A stretch of 64,000 nucleotides of DNA from Candidatus Rifleibacteriota bacterium (GTDB lineage Bacteria > Muiribacteriota > Ozemobacteria > Ozemobacterales > Ozemobacteraceae): NCBI GenBank assembly GCA_015233565.1, contig JADFXM010000005.1, forward strand, positions 62,001-126,000. Direction: 5' to 3'. This document shows positions 8,833 to 17,354 of this stretch, one piece after another. How positions within the stretch are numbered: position 1 is the first letter of the stretch; every line of letters starts with the position of its first letter. Both the position numbers and the translations under genes were made by a program. The notes below the pieces were generated by a model that saw nothing but the letters and a program-made list of their open reading frames with translations, was not told the DNA's origin and made no database searches.

Positions 8833-8887
8833 CAAGTATTTATCAAGCTTTTCACTAAGAAAACAATAATTGTACATCATTTTCTAT

Positions 8888-8955
8888 TTCATATCAAGGG
8901 GATTTTGTGATAATATCCTCGCAAAGAATTTGACATTCCGTTAGGCCCAATTGGG
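8888..8955 (+). promoter_or_regulatory. Possible promoter and palindrome ahead of the dehydrogenase operon
   Basis: TTCATA (8888-8893) and TAATAT (8911-8916) are 17 bp apart and would give a leader of about 100 bases. That leader contains the perfect 10-bp palindrome CCCAATTGGG at 8946-8955, which could be an operator. Both matches are weak and statistical support is lacking. Confidence 0.25.
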
Positions 8956-9024
8956 GCAATTTGTTTGACTCTAATTCCCAAAAGAGGGCTGGAGTGCTAA
9001 AAAAATTAATCAAGGAGAAAAGGA

Positions 9025-9339
9025 ATGGGCTTACGAATAGAAGAACATCCTATTCTTTCCTTTAAGAAAGGCAAGAAGGTTTCCTTCACCCTTGACGGCC
9101 AGAAGCTTGAGGGCCATGAGGGTGAACCAATTGCTGCAGCATTGCATGCGGCTGGAGTTAAAACGTTGCGGCATTCTCCCCATAAAAATCGTGCCAGAGG
9201 ATTCTTTTGCGCGATCGGGAGATGTTCGAGTTGCATGATGGTCGTTGACGGAGAAGTGAATACCATGACGTGCATTACGCCTTTGAAAGCTGGAATGGCA
9301 ATAAAAAGACAGAAAGGCCATGGGGTGATAGAGCCATGA
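9025..9339 (+). CDS. [2Fe-2S] subunit of amino-acid dehydrogenase complex (HcnA/LhpF-like)
   Basis: The 104-residue product is a small ferredoxin-fold protein of the Fer2_4 type, as found at the N-terminus of sarcosine oxidase alpha and as HcnA, LhpF or similar small subunits. The [2Fe-2S] ligands are Cys62, Cys67, Cys70 and Cys83 (FFCAIGRCSSC, then MTC). It would pass electrons between the two flavoprotein subunits encoded downstream. The start ATG at 9025 has AAGGAG at 9012-9017. The stop overlaps the next start as ATGA. It is the first gene of a five-gene operon. Confidence 0.88.
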   Translation: MGLRIEEHPILSFKKGKKVSFTLDGQKLEGHEGEPIAAALHAAGVKTLRHSPHKNRARGFFCAIGRCSSCMMVVDGEVNTMTCITPLKAGMAIKRQKGHGVIEP

Positions 9340-10433
9340 GCAGAAATACGGAAATTTTGGTTGTAGGCGGGGGACCGGCCGGGCTTTCGGCTGGAATAGT
9401 CGCTGCCGAGCTTGGGGCAAAAGTTTTACTAGTGGATGATAACGCTAATTTGGGTGGTCAGCTTGTGAAGCAAACCCATCGCTTTTTTGGATCCAGCGCT
9501 CGTGAAGCTGGAATCAGGGGGATATCCATTGCAGAGGAATTGCGTAAACGGGCAGTAAGCCTGAAAGAAAATCTGAAAGTTCTGCCTGAAACTGCAGTGG
9601 TTGGTTTTTATGGAGAAGGGGAAGCTGGAGTTCTTTCCCAGGAACTATTTGAACGTGTTTCATTTGAAAAAGGCATAGTTTGCACTGGCGCAGTCGAAAA
9701 CACCCTTAATTTTGAAAATAATGATCTTCCTGGAATTTACGGTGCAGGCGCGGTTCAGACATTAATGAACGTCAATGGAATCAGGCCAGGAAAAAAAGTA
9801 TTGATGATCGGATCAGGCAACATCGGGTTGATAGTTTCATATCAATTGTTGCAAGCTGGCCTCGAAGTTGCAGGCGTTGTGGAAGCCATGCCTTCGATTG
9901 GAGGATATCTGGTTCATGCAACTAAAATCAGACGAATGGGCGTTCCAATATTCACCAGCCATACCATTTTAAGGGCCAAAGGAAAAGAGGAAGTTGAAGG
10001 GGCCATTATCTGCCGATTAGACGAAAAATATCAGATTGTCCCGAATACTGAAATGGAAATCAAATGTGACTGCATTTGTCTTGCCGTAGGACTTTCACCG
10101 TTGATTGATTTATTTCAGCAGGGAAAGTGTAAAATGGTTTACATTTCTGAACTCGGCGGGCTTGTTCCCATTCATGACGCGAACATGATGACTTCGAATC
10201 CCAGGATTTATGTCGCCGGGGATGCTTCGGGTATTGAAGAGGCCACTACAGCAATTCTGGCCGGGCGAATCGCAGCGGCCAAAGCTGTTGAGAGCCTCAA
10301 AGGACATACTCCTGAAGGCGATAAAATTATAAAAGATGCTCAGGAAGAATTAAAAAATCTGCGTTCCGGAGCCGTAGGCGAAAGGATCAGATGGGGCCGT
10401 GAAAGGCTTATTAAGGAGATCGAAGTATGCTGA
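9336..10433 (+). CDS. FAD/NAD(P)-binding subunit of amino-acid dehydrogenase (HcnB-like)
   Basis: I use the ATG at 9336, which overlaps the preceding stop (ATGA) and puts the FAD-binding GGGPAG at residues 11-16 as usual; an upstream in-frame start at 9270 would overlap the previous gene by 70 bases. The second dinucleotide-binding motif GSGNIG is at 159-164 and the C-terminal FAD-contact motif VAGDASG is present. The 365-residue length is shorter than HcnB-type subunits that carry a C-terminal BFD-like domain; here that domain is a separate gene (10930-11241). Role: flavoprotein that takes electrons from the substrate-oxidising subunit, or reduces or oxidises NAD(P). Confidence 0.88.
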   Translation: MSRNTEILVVGGGPAGLSAGIVAAELGAKVLLVDDNANLGGQLVKQTHRFFGSSAREAGIRGISIAEELRKRAVSLKENLKVLPETAVVGFYGEGEAGVLSQELFERVSFEKGIVCTGAVENTLNFENNDLPGIYGAGAVQTLMNVNGIRPGKKVLMIGSGNIGLIVSYQLLQAGLEVAGVVEAMPSIGGYLVHATKIRRMGVPIFTSHTILRAKGKEEVEGAIICRLDEKYQIVPNTEMEIKCDCICLAVGLSPLIDLFQQGKCKMVYISELGGLVPIHDANMMTSNPRIYVAGDASGIEEATTAILAGRIAAAKAVESLKGHTPEGDKIIKDAQEELKNLRSGAVGERIRWGRERLIKEIEVC

Positions 10434-10933
10434 AAAGCGACGGAATTCCATCCTATGAAGAACTTCAGACAGTTTTGCCCCCTCCAGAAAGATTTGCAAA
10501 GGGTCCAGTTGCAATAATTGAGTGTTTTCAGGATATTCCGTGTGATCCATGCGTTTCATCCTGCCCAAAACATGCGATAGTTATGAAGAGTGGAATAACT
10601 GACCGACCCCGGCTCGAGGCGAATCTTTGCGTCGGTTGCACTCTCTGTGTAAACTGCTGTCCTGGATTAGCGGTATTTGTGGTTGACATGACTCATTCCG
10701 AAAAGGCCGCAACGTTGACTCTCCCATACGAATGTCTTCCAGTCCCCAAAGTGGGGGAAATTGTCATGGGACTTGACAGATCAGGAAAGCCCGTTTGTGA
10801 AGTAAAGGTATTAAAGGTTTCGACCAATAAAAAATACGAAAAAACTTGGGCTATAACGATAGAACTGCCAAAAACCCAGGCCATGGAAATTCGGGGAATC
10901 AAGGTAGCCCCGGGAAAGAGGGGTTCAAAATGA
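10427..10933 (+). CDS. Two-cluster [4Fe-4S] ferredoxin-type subunit
   Basis: The 168-residue product has eight Cys in the bacterial 2x[4Fe-4S] pattern: Cys33, 39, 42, 46 and Cys68, 71, 74, 78 (CVGCTLC, CCP). A beta-rich C-terminal extension of about 80 residues follows. The gene overlaps the preceding stop by 7 bases (ATGCTGA) and the next start by 4. HcnABC and sarcosine oxidases lack this subunit; similar operons in anaerobes, and PdhX of the archaeal proline dehydrogenase, have a ferredoxin-like partner. It suggests that electrons leave the complex to a low-potential or quinone acceptor rather than directly to oxygen; the acceptor is not identifiable. Confidence 0.86.
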   Translation: MLKSDGIPSYEELQTVLPPPERFAKGPVAIIECFQDIPCDPCVSSCPKHAIVMKSGITDRPRLEANLCVGCTLCVNCCPGLAVFVVDMTHSEKAATLTLPYECLPVPKVGEIVMGLDRSGKPVCEVKVLKVSTNKKYEKTWAITIELPKTQAMEIRGIKVAPGKRGSK

Positions 10934-11241
10934 AGATAATCTGCAGATGCCAAGATATTACTGAAGAGGAAGTCATTGCAGCAATCAAGCAAGGTGCGAC
11001 TACAATCGATGAAATTAAAAGATTGGTAAGAGCTGGAATGGGCCCTTGTCAGGGAAGAACTTGCAGAAGATTGGTTTCTCAAATTATTTCCAGGGAATTA
11101 AAAAAACCTGTGACTGAGATTTTCCCTCCAACATTCCGACCACCGAATCTTCCCGTTCCTTTCAAGCACGTGATTGCAGAACTGGAGAGACAGGAAAAGG
11201 AAAAAACGGGCCGAAAAAGTAAGAGGGGGGCTGCAAAATGA
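10930..11241 (+). CDS. BFD-like [2Fe-2S] subunit
   Basis: The start is the ATG at 10930, overlapping the previous stop (ATGA); an upstream in-frame start at 10846 is less likely because it would overlap the ferredoxin gene. The 103-residue product is a bacterioferritin-associated-ferredoxin-like domain with ligands Cys5, Cys7 (ICRC) and Cys40, Cys45 (GPCQGRTC). In HcnB and sarcosine-oxidase-type proteins this domain is fused to the flavoprotein C-terminus; a free-standing form matches PdhF of Thermococcus-type proline dehydrogenase. A basic Lys/Arg-rich tail ends the protein. It overlaps the next gene by 4 bases. Confidence 0.85.
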   Translation: MKIICRCQDITEEEVIAAIKQGATTIDEIKRLVRAGMGPCQGRTCRRLVSQIISRELKKPVTEIFPPTFRPPNLPVPFKHVIAELERQEKEKTGRKSKRGAAK

Positions 11242-12383
11242 AAACCACTTTTGATGCAGTAATTATTGGTGGCGGAATACTCGGTGTTGCAACTGCCTAT
11301 GCCCTTGCCAAACGGGGAATGACAAATATTTGTGTTTTGGAAAAACATTACCTTGCCTCAGGATCCACTGGACGCTGCGGAGGCGGATTTCGACAACAGT
11401 GGAGCACCGAAGCCAATACCAGGTTTGCCATGGCTTCAGTTAAAAGGCTAGAGGCCATTGAACATGAATTGGATTATAAAACTGAATTTTTTCAGGGTGG
11501 ATATTTGATCATTGCATGTAATGAAGATGAAGTCGCTCAGTTCAAAAAAAATGTTGCTATGCAAAGATCGCTCGGCCTTGATGTACGTGAAGTCGACCGA
11601 AACGAAGCAAAAAAAATCGTTCCCTATATCAATACCGATGCTTTTCTAAGCGCTACCTGGTGCCCAACAGATGGCCACATCAACCCATTCCTTCTCACTC
11701 AGGCCTATGCAAATGCAGCAAAAAGACTTGGTGCCGAAATCCACATTTGGACCGAAGTTACCAGCTTGATGAAGAAAAGTAACGTTTTCTTTATTACAAC
11801 AAAAGATAGTATCACCTATCAGTCCCCAATTTTGATCAATTGTGCCGGAGCATTTTCGCGAGGAATTGGAAACATGCTTAATATCGAAATTCCGGTGGAT
11901 CCCTATCGACACGAAATCCTTGTTACTGAACCTGTTGAGCGGCTCTGGAATCCAATGGTAATTTCATTCAGCATCGGGTTGTATGCTCGCCAGGAAATGA
12001 ACGGTGGAATCGTCATGGGAATGGGAGACCCGAACGAACCGGTAGGAACATACGTGGGATCTTCATTGCATTTCATGTATGAAATGAGTAAGCGCTTTAC
12101 CACACTGTTTCCCAAGTTAAAAGGAATGAGAATCGTCAGACAATGGGCCGGATTGTATGAAATGACCGCAGATGCCCAACCGATAGTGGGCCCGATTGAT
12201 GAGATAGAAAATTTCTACCAGGCTTGCGGATTCTCAGGACATGGTTTGATGCTAGCTCCTGAAGTAGCTCATCAGATGGCTGAACTCGTAACAACCGGCA
12301 GAACTTCAATTCCAATCGATGATCTTCATATCCGAAGATTTCGCGGAGAAAAATCCTTTCATCGCGAAAAGTCAGTTGTTTGA
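11238..12383 (+). CDS. FAD-dependent amino-acid dehydrogenase catalytic subunit (DAO family)
   Basis: The 381-residue product is a DadA/sarcosine oxidase beta/PdhB-type flavoprotein: FAD-binding GGGILG at 11-16, followed by a segment rich in Gly and Arg (TGRCGGGFRQQWS), the central substrate domain, and the C-terminal family motif CGFSGHGLMLAPEV. It would oxidise a secondary or cyclic amino acid such as proline, hydroxyproline or sarcosine, or glycine as in HcnC; the exact substrate cannot be read. It is the last gene of the operon and a good terminator follows at 12441. The complex is probably membrane-associated or cytoplasmic, since no signal peptide is visible. Confidence 0.87.
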   Translation: MKTTFDAVIIGGGILGVATAYALAKRGMTNICVLEKHYLASGSTGRCGGGFRQQWSTEANTRFAMASVKRLEAIEHELDYKTEFFQGGYLIIACNEDEVAQFKKNVAMQRSLGLDVREVDRNEAKKIVPYINTDAFLSATWCPTDGHINPFLLTQAYANAAKRLGAEIHIWTEVTSLMKKSNVFFITTKDSITYQSPILINCAGAFSRGIGNMLNIEIPVDPYRHEILVTEPVERLWNPMVISFSIGLYARQEMNGGIVMGMGDPNEPVGTYVGSSLHFMYEMSKRFTTLFPKLKGMRIVRQWAGLYEMTADAQPIVGPIDEIENFYQACGFSGHGLMLAPEVAHQMAELVTTGRTSIPIDDLHIRRFRGEKSFHREKSVV

Positions 12384-12440
12384 GAACAGGCATTCGCAGA
12401 ATGCGTAAAATACGCTTTCTGGAAATTATCCAAAGTAAGT

Positions 12441-12472
12441 CCTCTCCCCAAATCATTTGTGGGAGAGGTTTT
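12441..12472 (+). terminator. Rho-independent terminator of the dehydrogenase operon
   Basis: Stem CCTCTCCC (12441-12448) with GGGAGAGG (12461-12468), extended inside by CAAAT/ATTTG (12449-12459) around a single C, then TTTT. It lies 57 bp after the last stop codon. Confidence 0.85.
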
Positions 12473-12562
12473 CAAGTAAATTTAATTTGACCAGGAGTGG
12501 TAAAGGCAGTGAGAATTAAGTAAGGTTGATTCCCCAAGGACGTTCAAAAGCGTGTGTGATAT

Positions 12563-13630
12563 ATGAAAGCGTTTGATATAGAGATGCTCTTTTTGGCTTT
12601 TGTCATTGCCTGGTTAAGCGGGCTTTTTCTGGTACCGCTCGTCAGGAAGGTGGCAATTCGCCTTGGAATTGTCGATCGCCCCAATAGAAGAAAAATACAT
12701 ACTTCCCCGACTCCAAGAGTTGGCGGGCTTGCAATTTTTCTCGCTTCAATCCTTGGCGCGCTTCCCTTCCTCGACAATGAAAGAAAAGTTCTTGGAATTA
12801 TGATAGCCGGCACAATTATTTTTGTAACCGGCCTTTTAGATGATATTTTGGATTTAAAACCTAATATCAAACTTGCAGGGCAAATTATCGCCGTTACATT
12901 TCTTTTTTTCTTCCAGGTCAGAATTGATTTTATTACCGATTTTCTTGCTGGTCAGGGAATCATTATCCTGGGTTTCTTTTCCTACCCGATAACAATTTTG
13001 TGGGTCGTTGGACTAACAAATACGATAAACCTCATCGATGGCGTTGATGGTCTTGCGGGTGGAATAGTTTTCATCGCTCTTGCCACACTTTTGGCAGTTA
13101 GACTTATTGCTCCACAAACACAGGACCCACTTTTGATAAAAAACGTTCTAATAATCGCTTCTGCAATGATGGGTTCGCTTGCAGCATTTTTGAAATACAA
13201 TGTCTTTCCTGCAAAAATTTTCATGGGAGATGCCGGCGCTTATTTTCTGGGATTCATGGTTGCCAGCCTTTCCATTGCAGGGGCAGCAAAAGGTTCGATA
13301 ATCCTTCCGTTGGTCGTTCCTATCATCGCTTTGGGGCTTCCACTACTCGATGTGGTGTTCGCAATATTAAGAAGATTTGTTAACCGTGTTTCTATTTTCC
13401 AGGCTGACAAAGAGCATCTCCACCATAGAATGCTCAAAATGGGCTTTTCACAAGCTGAAACAACGAGATTCTTCTGGATGGTCTCGGTATGTTTTGGGTT
13501 GTTGGCTATTCTGTCTTCCGGGCTCACTCATAAAGGAGCAGGAGTAATTGTTACAATCGCTTTTATCGGAATGATTTTCGCATCAGCTGTTTTTTTTCTC
13601 CGAAGGTATCATGAAAAACGAAAAGAATAG
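12563..13630 (+). CDS. wecA: Undecaprenyl-phosphate sugar-1-phosphate transferase (WecA/TagO type)
   Basis: This polytopic membrane enzyme of 355 residues transfers a sugar-1-phosphate, usually GlcNAc-1-phosphate, from a UDP-sugar to undecaprenyl phosphate to start O-antigen, common-antigen or capsule chains. Family motifs are all present: LLDD with Asp93/Asp94, NTINLIDGVDG at about 153-163, FMGDAG with Asp223, and the C-terminal HLHHR at 285-289 that separates WecA-type from MraY-type enzymes. About ten hydrophobic segments are visible. A wecC-type dehydrogenase lies 11 kb downstream, supporting an N-acetylmannosaminuronate-containing polymer. The exact donor sugar is inferred. Confidence 0.88.
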   Translation: MKAFDIEMLFLAFVIAWLSGLFLVPLVRKVAIRLGIVDRPNRRKIHTSPTPRVGGLAIFLASILGALPFLDNERKVLGIMIAGTIIFVTGLLDDILDLKPNIKLAGQIIAVTFLFFFQVRIDFITDFLAGQGIIILGFFSYPITILWVVGLTNTINLIDGVDGLAGGIVFIALATLLAVRLIAPQTQDPLLIKNVLIIASAMMGSLAAFLKYNVFPAKIFMGDAGAYFLGFMVASLSIAGAAKGSIILPLVVPIIALGLPLLDVVFAILRRFVNRVSIFQADKEHLHHRMLKMGFSQAETTRFFWMVSVCFGLLAILSSGLTHKGAGVIVTIAFIGMIFASAVFFLRRYHEKRKE

Positions 13631-13679
13631 GAATGTCTTCCCAAATCCCAAAAATCCTGAAAAACAATACAAATGCTTC

Positions 13680-13795
13680 AACTTTGCGCAAAATTGCTTT
13701 CAAAAAACTCATTTCAGGAACAAAAAATACTCACCCCTTGAGCGCATTTAATTTCTCGCAATTCACATAAAACTTTGCCTAAAATTGCTTTCAAA
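13680..13795. repeat. Pair of 25-bp direct repeats upstream of holB
   Basis: Copies at 13680-13704 and 13771-13795 (AACTTTGC, two variable bases, AAAATTGCTTTCAAA) differ at 2 of 25 positions and start 91 bp apart. They fill the gap between the wecA-type gene and holB. They may be a regulatory tandem or a recent duplication. Confidence 0.7.
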
Positions 13796-13825
13796 GTCAA
13801 CTTTATCGAATTAATTGGATAGTTC

Positions 13826-15148
13826 ATGCCATATTTGCTAGACACGAAACAATTGCAATTATCAAACTCACTCCTTCAGGACTCGATTGTCCGGCGCCTG
13901 ATTGCGCAAACTTCCAAAGGAAGAATTGCGCAGACATATCTTTTCACTGGAGCATTTTCAAGCGGGAAGAAAACTGTTGCCACAGCCTTTGCCGCATCAA
14001 TGCTATGCAAAACCCCAAGAAATGAAAGAGAAAACATCAATGCTTGCGGGACTTGTGAGTCATGTCGTGCTGTTCTTTTTGATTCCCACCCTGATTTGAC
14101 TTTTTTGTATCCAATTGGCAGTGAGATCCGGGTTGGTCAGATCCGTGAAATGCAAAAATCCGCAGCTCTTAAACCCATGCTTGGAGACTGGCGCTTCTTT
14201 GTAATTTGCAAGGCTGATTCCCTGAATGAATTTTCCGGAAACAGTTTGCTGAAAATTCTTGAAGAATCTCCACCACACTTGATCTTTATTCTGGTTGCGG
14301 AAAATGAAAGAAAAGTTCTTCCAACTATCCTCAGTCGCGCTGAATTATTGGCTTTCCGTGATCCTTCTTATCGAGAAATCAGGGAATTTTTGTGCCATCG
14401 TTGTTCCAAGGATTATTCTACCGCCTCCCGTTTTTTATCCCTAAGTGGAGGGCGTCAGGGACAAGCTGTTACCTGGCTTTTAAAAAATATTCCACATCAG
14501 GAATTACCCCGTTTATCTTTGCCCGATTCACAAATTAGCTATCTGAACGAGTTGGAAAAGATTTCTTCACGACTTTTGAAAAAAATTGAGGCTCAAAAAA
14601 GTCTTGAAGGACTTCTGAGGGTGTTTGACGATGTTTCGCTGGTCGAAACTCATGAGCTTTCAAATGCCCGTCGGGAATTTTGTCTCAGGCTCTTTGGTGC
14701 CCCTTTGTTGCCAGCATCCTTCCCAATTTTATTTTCTGGAATTTTTCTTGACACTTTGGAAAGACTAAAAAATGAATTGAAAAAAAACACTGAAAAAATA
14801 ATAAAATTACAAAAAGAAAATTATCCTTCCGCACTTTTGAAGGAATTGGAAGAAGGCTGTGGACATTCAATCTCAGAAATTGTTTTCACGCAAATTGACG
14901 CCTTTTTGAATTACCTTTGTTTGATAGCAAAAGACATGTTATATGCTGGACATTCCCCGGAACAGGAATTGCTCTTGAACATTGATGAAAAAGAGATTAT
15001 CATTAGTGCTTTAAAGTTTCACGGATTGCCCCGGGTAGAGGCAAAAATTCGTTTAATCGGACAAGCGCGTGATTTGCTTGGACGCTATGTGAACCCCGGG
15101 TTAATACTTGAGAATATTCTGTCCGATTTTGGAGGAAGGTTTTTGTGA
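13826..15148 (+). CDS. holB: DNA polymerase III delta' subunit
   Basis: The 440-residue product is a clamp-loader AAA+ protein: P-loop GAFSSGKKT at 42-50, zinc-binding Cys61, Cys74, Cys77 and Cys80 (ACGTCESC), and a sensor-1-like SRAE where SRCQ is usual. The C-terminal part (from about 250) is longer and more divergent than in E. coli delta' (334 residues). It loads the beta clamp in the replisome together with delta and tau/gamma. The stop overlaps the GTG of the ricT-type gene. This holB-ricT order matches Firmicutes and many other phyla. Confidence 0.9.
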   Translation: MPYLLDTKQLQLSNSLLQDSIVRRLIAQTSKGRIAQTYLFTGAFSSGKKTVATAFAASMLCKTPRNERENINACGTCESCRAVLFDSHPDLTFLYPIGSEIRVGQIREMQKSAALKPMLGDWRFFVICKADSLNEFSGNSLLKILEESPPHLIFILVAENERKVLPTILSRAELLAFRDPSYREIREFLCHRCSKDYSTASRFLSLSGGRQGQAVTWLLKNIPHQELPRLSLPDSQISYLNELEKISSRLLKKIEAQKSLEGLLRVFDDVSLVETHELSNARREFCLRLFGAPLLPASFPILFSGIFLDTLERLKNELKKNTEKIIKLQKENYPSALLKELEEGCGHSISEIVFTQIDAFLNYLCLIAKDMLYAGHSPEQELLLNIDEKEIIISALKFHGLPRVEAKIRLIGQARDLLGRYVNPGLILENILSDFGGRFL

Positions 15149-16233
15149 CTCGATTTGTCTCTTTAAGACTAAGAAAACTCCCGGTTGTCCACTGGTTCCG
15201 AGAAGTGAAGCTTGAATTAGAACCTGAGCAAAAGGTTCTGGTCCAGACCAATCACGGCCAGGAGATCGCTACAGTACTTAGGATGCTTCCTACGGAAAAG
15301 ACGATTGAAATGCCTGGAATACCGTTTGTCAAGGAAATAATCCGTCCTTTGACCGATCGTGATAATAAAACATTGGAAGAAATTGCCAGGCGCGAGAAAG
15401 ATGCCTTTTCTCGATCCAAAGTATTGATAAATCAGCATAAGCTGAATATGAAGCTTTTGAAAGCTGAATATCTTTTCGATTTTTCCAGGTTGATTTTGTA
15501 TTATAAGGCTGACCACAAGGTTGATTTCCGTGAACTGCTGAAAAGTCTTGCGGCAGCTTTCAGAACAAGAATTGAATTAAGGCAGATCGGGGTTAGGGAT
15601 GAAACAAAACTCCTGGGGGGAATAGGTTGCTGCGGAAAAGAAGTCTGTTGCGCACAGTTTTTACAATCATTTCATCCTGTTTCCACCAAAATGGCCAAAG
15701 ATCAGAATTTAAGTTTAAATCCAACTAAGCTTTCCGGAATTTGTTCGCGATTACTTTGTTGCCTTTCATATGAACATGAATATTATCTTTCCTTTCAAGG
15801 GAAATATCCCAAAATTGGACAAATCATTTTATCTGATGGCGAAGTAGGTTGGGTAAACGATATTAATTTTGTGATGGAAAGAATGGTTATTGTTTTCCCG
15901 GACAGAAGAAAAGTAAACTATCCCCTGAATTTAATATCGGGGTCCAAAGACCAGTTCACAGGAAGGTTTGTGTGGTGGGTAAATGAGCCAGGAAAATTCC
16001 AATTTGATGTTACTGCAATTGCCCAAAAATTTTCAGAATTTGAAGCGGGAAGAAACCCGGAAGAAATTTCCACAACTGCATTCCGTGGAAAGCCTCAAAA
16101 CTCAGCGCCAACCGACCCCGCAGAAATCAATGGTAATATAGAAGAACCGTCACTTGAAGATGAAATTCAGAATGAAAACGAAAAAAATGATCAGGATATT
16201 TCTGAACCTGAAATAGCCCCAGAGAAACAATGA
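15145..16233 (+). CDS. ricT: PSP1-domain protein, RicT (YaaT) type
   Basis: The start is GTG 15145 in a GTGA overlap with holB, with GGAGGAAGG at 15131-15139. The PSP1 domain spans about residues 1-250 and contains the conserved cysteines GCCGKEVCCAQF and LLCCLSYE that bind an iron-sulfur cluster in B. subtilis RicT. In that species RicT works with RicA and RicF to steer RNase Y. The C-terminal 70 residues are acidic and disordered, beyond the family core. RicA and RicF are not seen in the window. The cellular role here is inferred from family and gene order. Confidence 0.87.
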   Translation: MTRFVSLRLRKLPVVHWFREVKLELEPEQKVLVQTNHGQEIATVLRMLPTEKTIEMPGIPFVKEIIRPLTDRDNKTLEEIARREKDAFSRSKVLINQHKLNMKLLKAEYLFDFSRLILYYKADHKVDFRELLKSLAAAFRTRIELRQIGVRDETKLLGGIGCCGKEVCCAQFLQSFHPVSTKMAKDQNLSLNPTKLSGICSRLLCCLSYEHEYYLSFQGKYPKIGQIILSDGEVGWVNDINFVMERMVIVFPDRRKVNYPLNLISGSKDQFTGRFVWWVNEPGKFQFDVTAIAQKFSEFEAGRNPEEISTTAFRGKPQNSAPTDPAEINGNIEEPSLEDEIQNENEKNDQDISEPEIAPEKQ

Positions 16234-16510
16234 CAGCAATACATCCGTATTTCAGGGAGCAATTTCACTGTAAGATGTTTTTCACCAAAACAAGCCTATA
16301 TTTGATAAAACCAAAGCAAAATGGTTTAGGCAAGTCCAGCATGAATGCTTCACTTTGCCGTTATGACCCAGAACTGATGTCAATGACACATAAAAGGCAC
16401 TGATTGAGCAGATACAATTTTGGAGAAAAATGATATTATAGATGGTTTTGGCGTTAATTGATTTTTAAGCGTCCAAAAAAAAAATTCAGCTATAAAAAGC
16501 GAGGAATGGT

Positions 16511-17311
16511 GTGACACGAATCGGATTGATTGCCGGAAATGGCAGGTTTCCGTTGTATTTTGCCGATTACGCGCGGAAGGGTGGCCACTGCGTCGTTGCA
16601 GTCGCAATTCGCGAGGAAACCTCGCCCGATCTTGAAAATTTAGTTGATGAAATCCATTGGTTTCATGTGGGTGAACTGCAGGGAATGATTGATATTTTCC
16701 TCAAGCAAGGAATAAATCAAATTGTAATGGCTGGCAAGATTACCAAAACGCGCATGTTCAACCACTTAAAACCGGATGCACGGTTGCTGAAAGTTTTTGA
16801 AAAAACTCCTGTAAGAAATGATGATGCTTTGTTGAAAGCCCTAGCGGGGGAATTCATTGCGGAAGGAATTCATGTTTGTGATTCAACGACATTCCTTTCT
16901 TCGCTCCTTCCAACAAAAGGCACCATTACAAAACGAGCTCCCACTGATTCAGAGCTTCTTGACATAAAATATGGGTATGAAATTGCCAAGCAAATTGCCG
17001 GGTTGGATATCGGTCAAACGGTTGTAGTGAAAAATTGTGCGATACTGGCAGTTGAAGCCATAGAGGGAACTGACGAAGCGATTCTTCGAGGAAGCAAACT
17101 GGGTAATGGACAAGTCACAGTGGTAAAAGTGGCTCGACCGAGGCAAGACATGCGCTTTGACCTTCCGGTCATTGGTCTTGATACTATTAGAACCCTCATC
17201 AAGGCTCAAGCTAGATGTCTCGCAGTTGAAGAGCAGAAAACTCTTCTTTTGGATCGCGATGAATCTGTCGCGATGGCCAATGAAGCAGGTCTCTCCATAG
17301 TCGTTATTTGA
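16511..17311 (+). CDS. lpxI: UDP-2,3-diacylglucosamine pyrophosphatase LpxI
   Basis: The 266-residue protein is of the LpxI (formerly DUF1009) family that cleaves UDP-2,3-diacylglucosamine to lipid X and UMP, replacing LpxH. Family marks are IGLIAGNGRFP at the start, AGKITKTRMF at about 74-83, EGTDEAIL at about 185-192 and DMRFDLPVIG at 213-222, where Asp217 probably corresponds to the essential Asp of Caulobacter LpxI. It starts at GTG 16511 with GAGGA at 16501. It is the first of a run of lipid A genes on the plus strand. A 277-bp gap before it holds no gene and no clear promoter. Confidence 0.93.
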   Translation: MTRIGLIAGNGRFPLYFADYARKGGHCVVAVAIREETSPDLENLVDEIHWFHVGELQGMIDIFLKQGINQIVMAGKITKTRMFNHLKPDARLLKVFEKTPVRNDDALLKALAGEFIAEGIHVCDSTTFLSSLLPTKGTITKRAPTDSELLDIKYGYEIAKQIAGLDIGQTVVVKNCAILAVEAIEGTDEAILRGSKLGNGQVTVVKVARPRQDMRFDLPVIGLDTIRTLIKAQARCLAVEEQKTLLLDRDESVAMANEAGLSIVVI

Positions 17312-17354
17312 GAAATTACTGCTTTACATTGGAAATAATACACGGAGATGTGTG

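Noticed and set aside
8992-9000. GAGTGCTAA, a CIRCE half-site upstream of the dehydrogenase operon
   Set aside because: The left arm at the required 9-base spacing (8974-8982) does not match, so it is not an operator by sequence.
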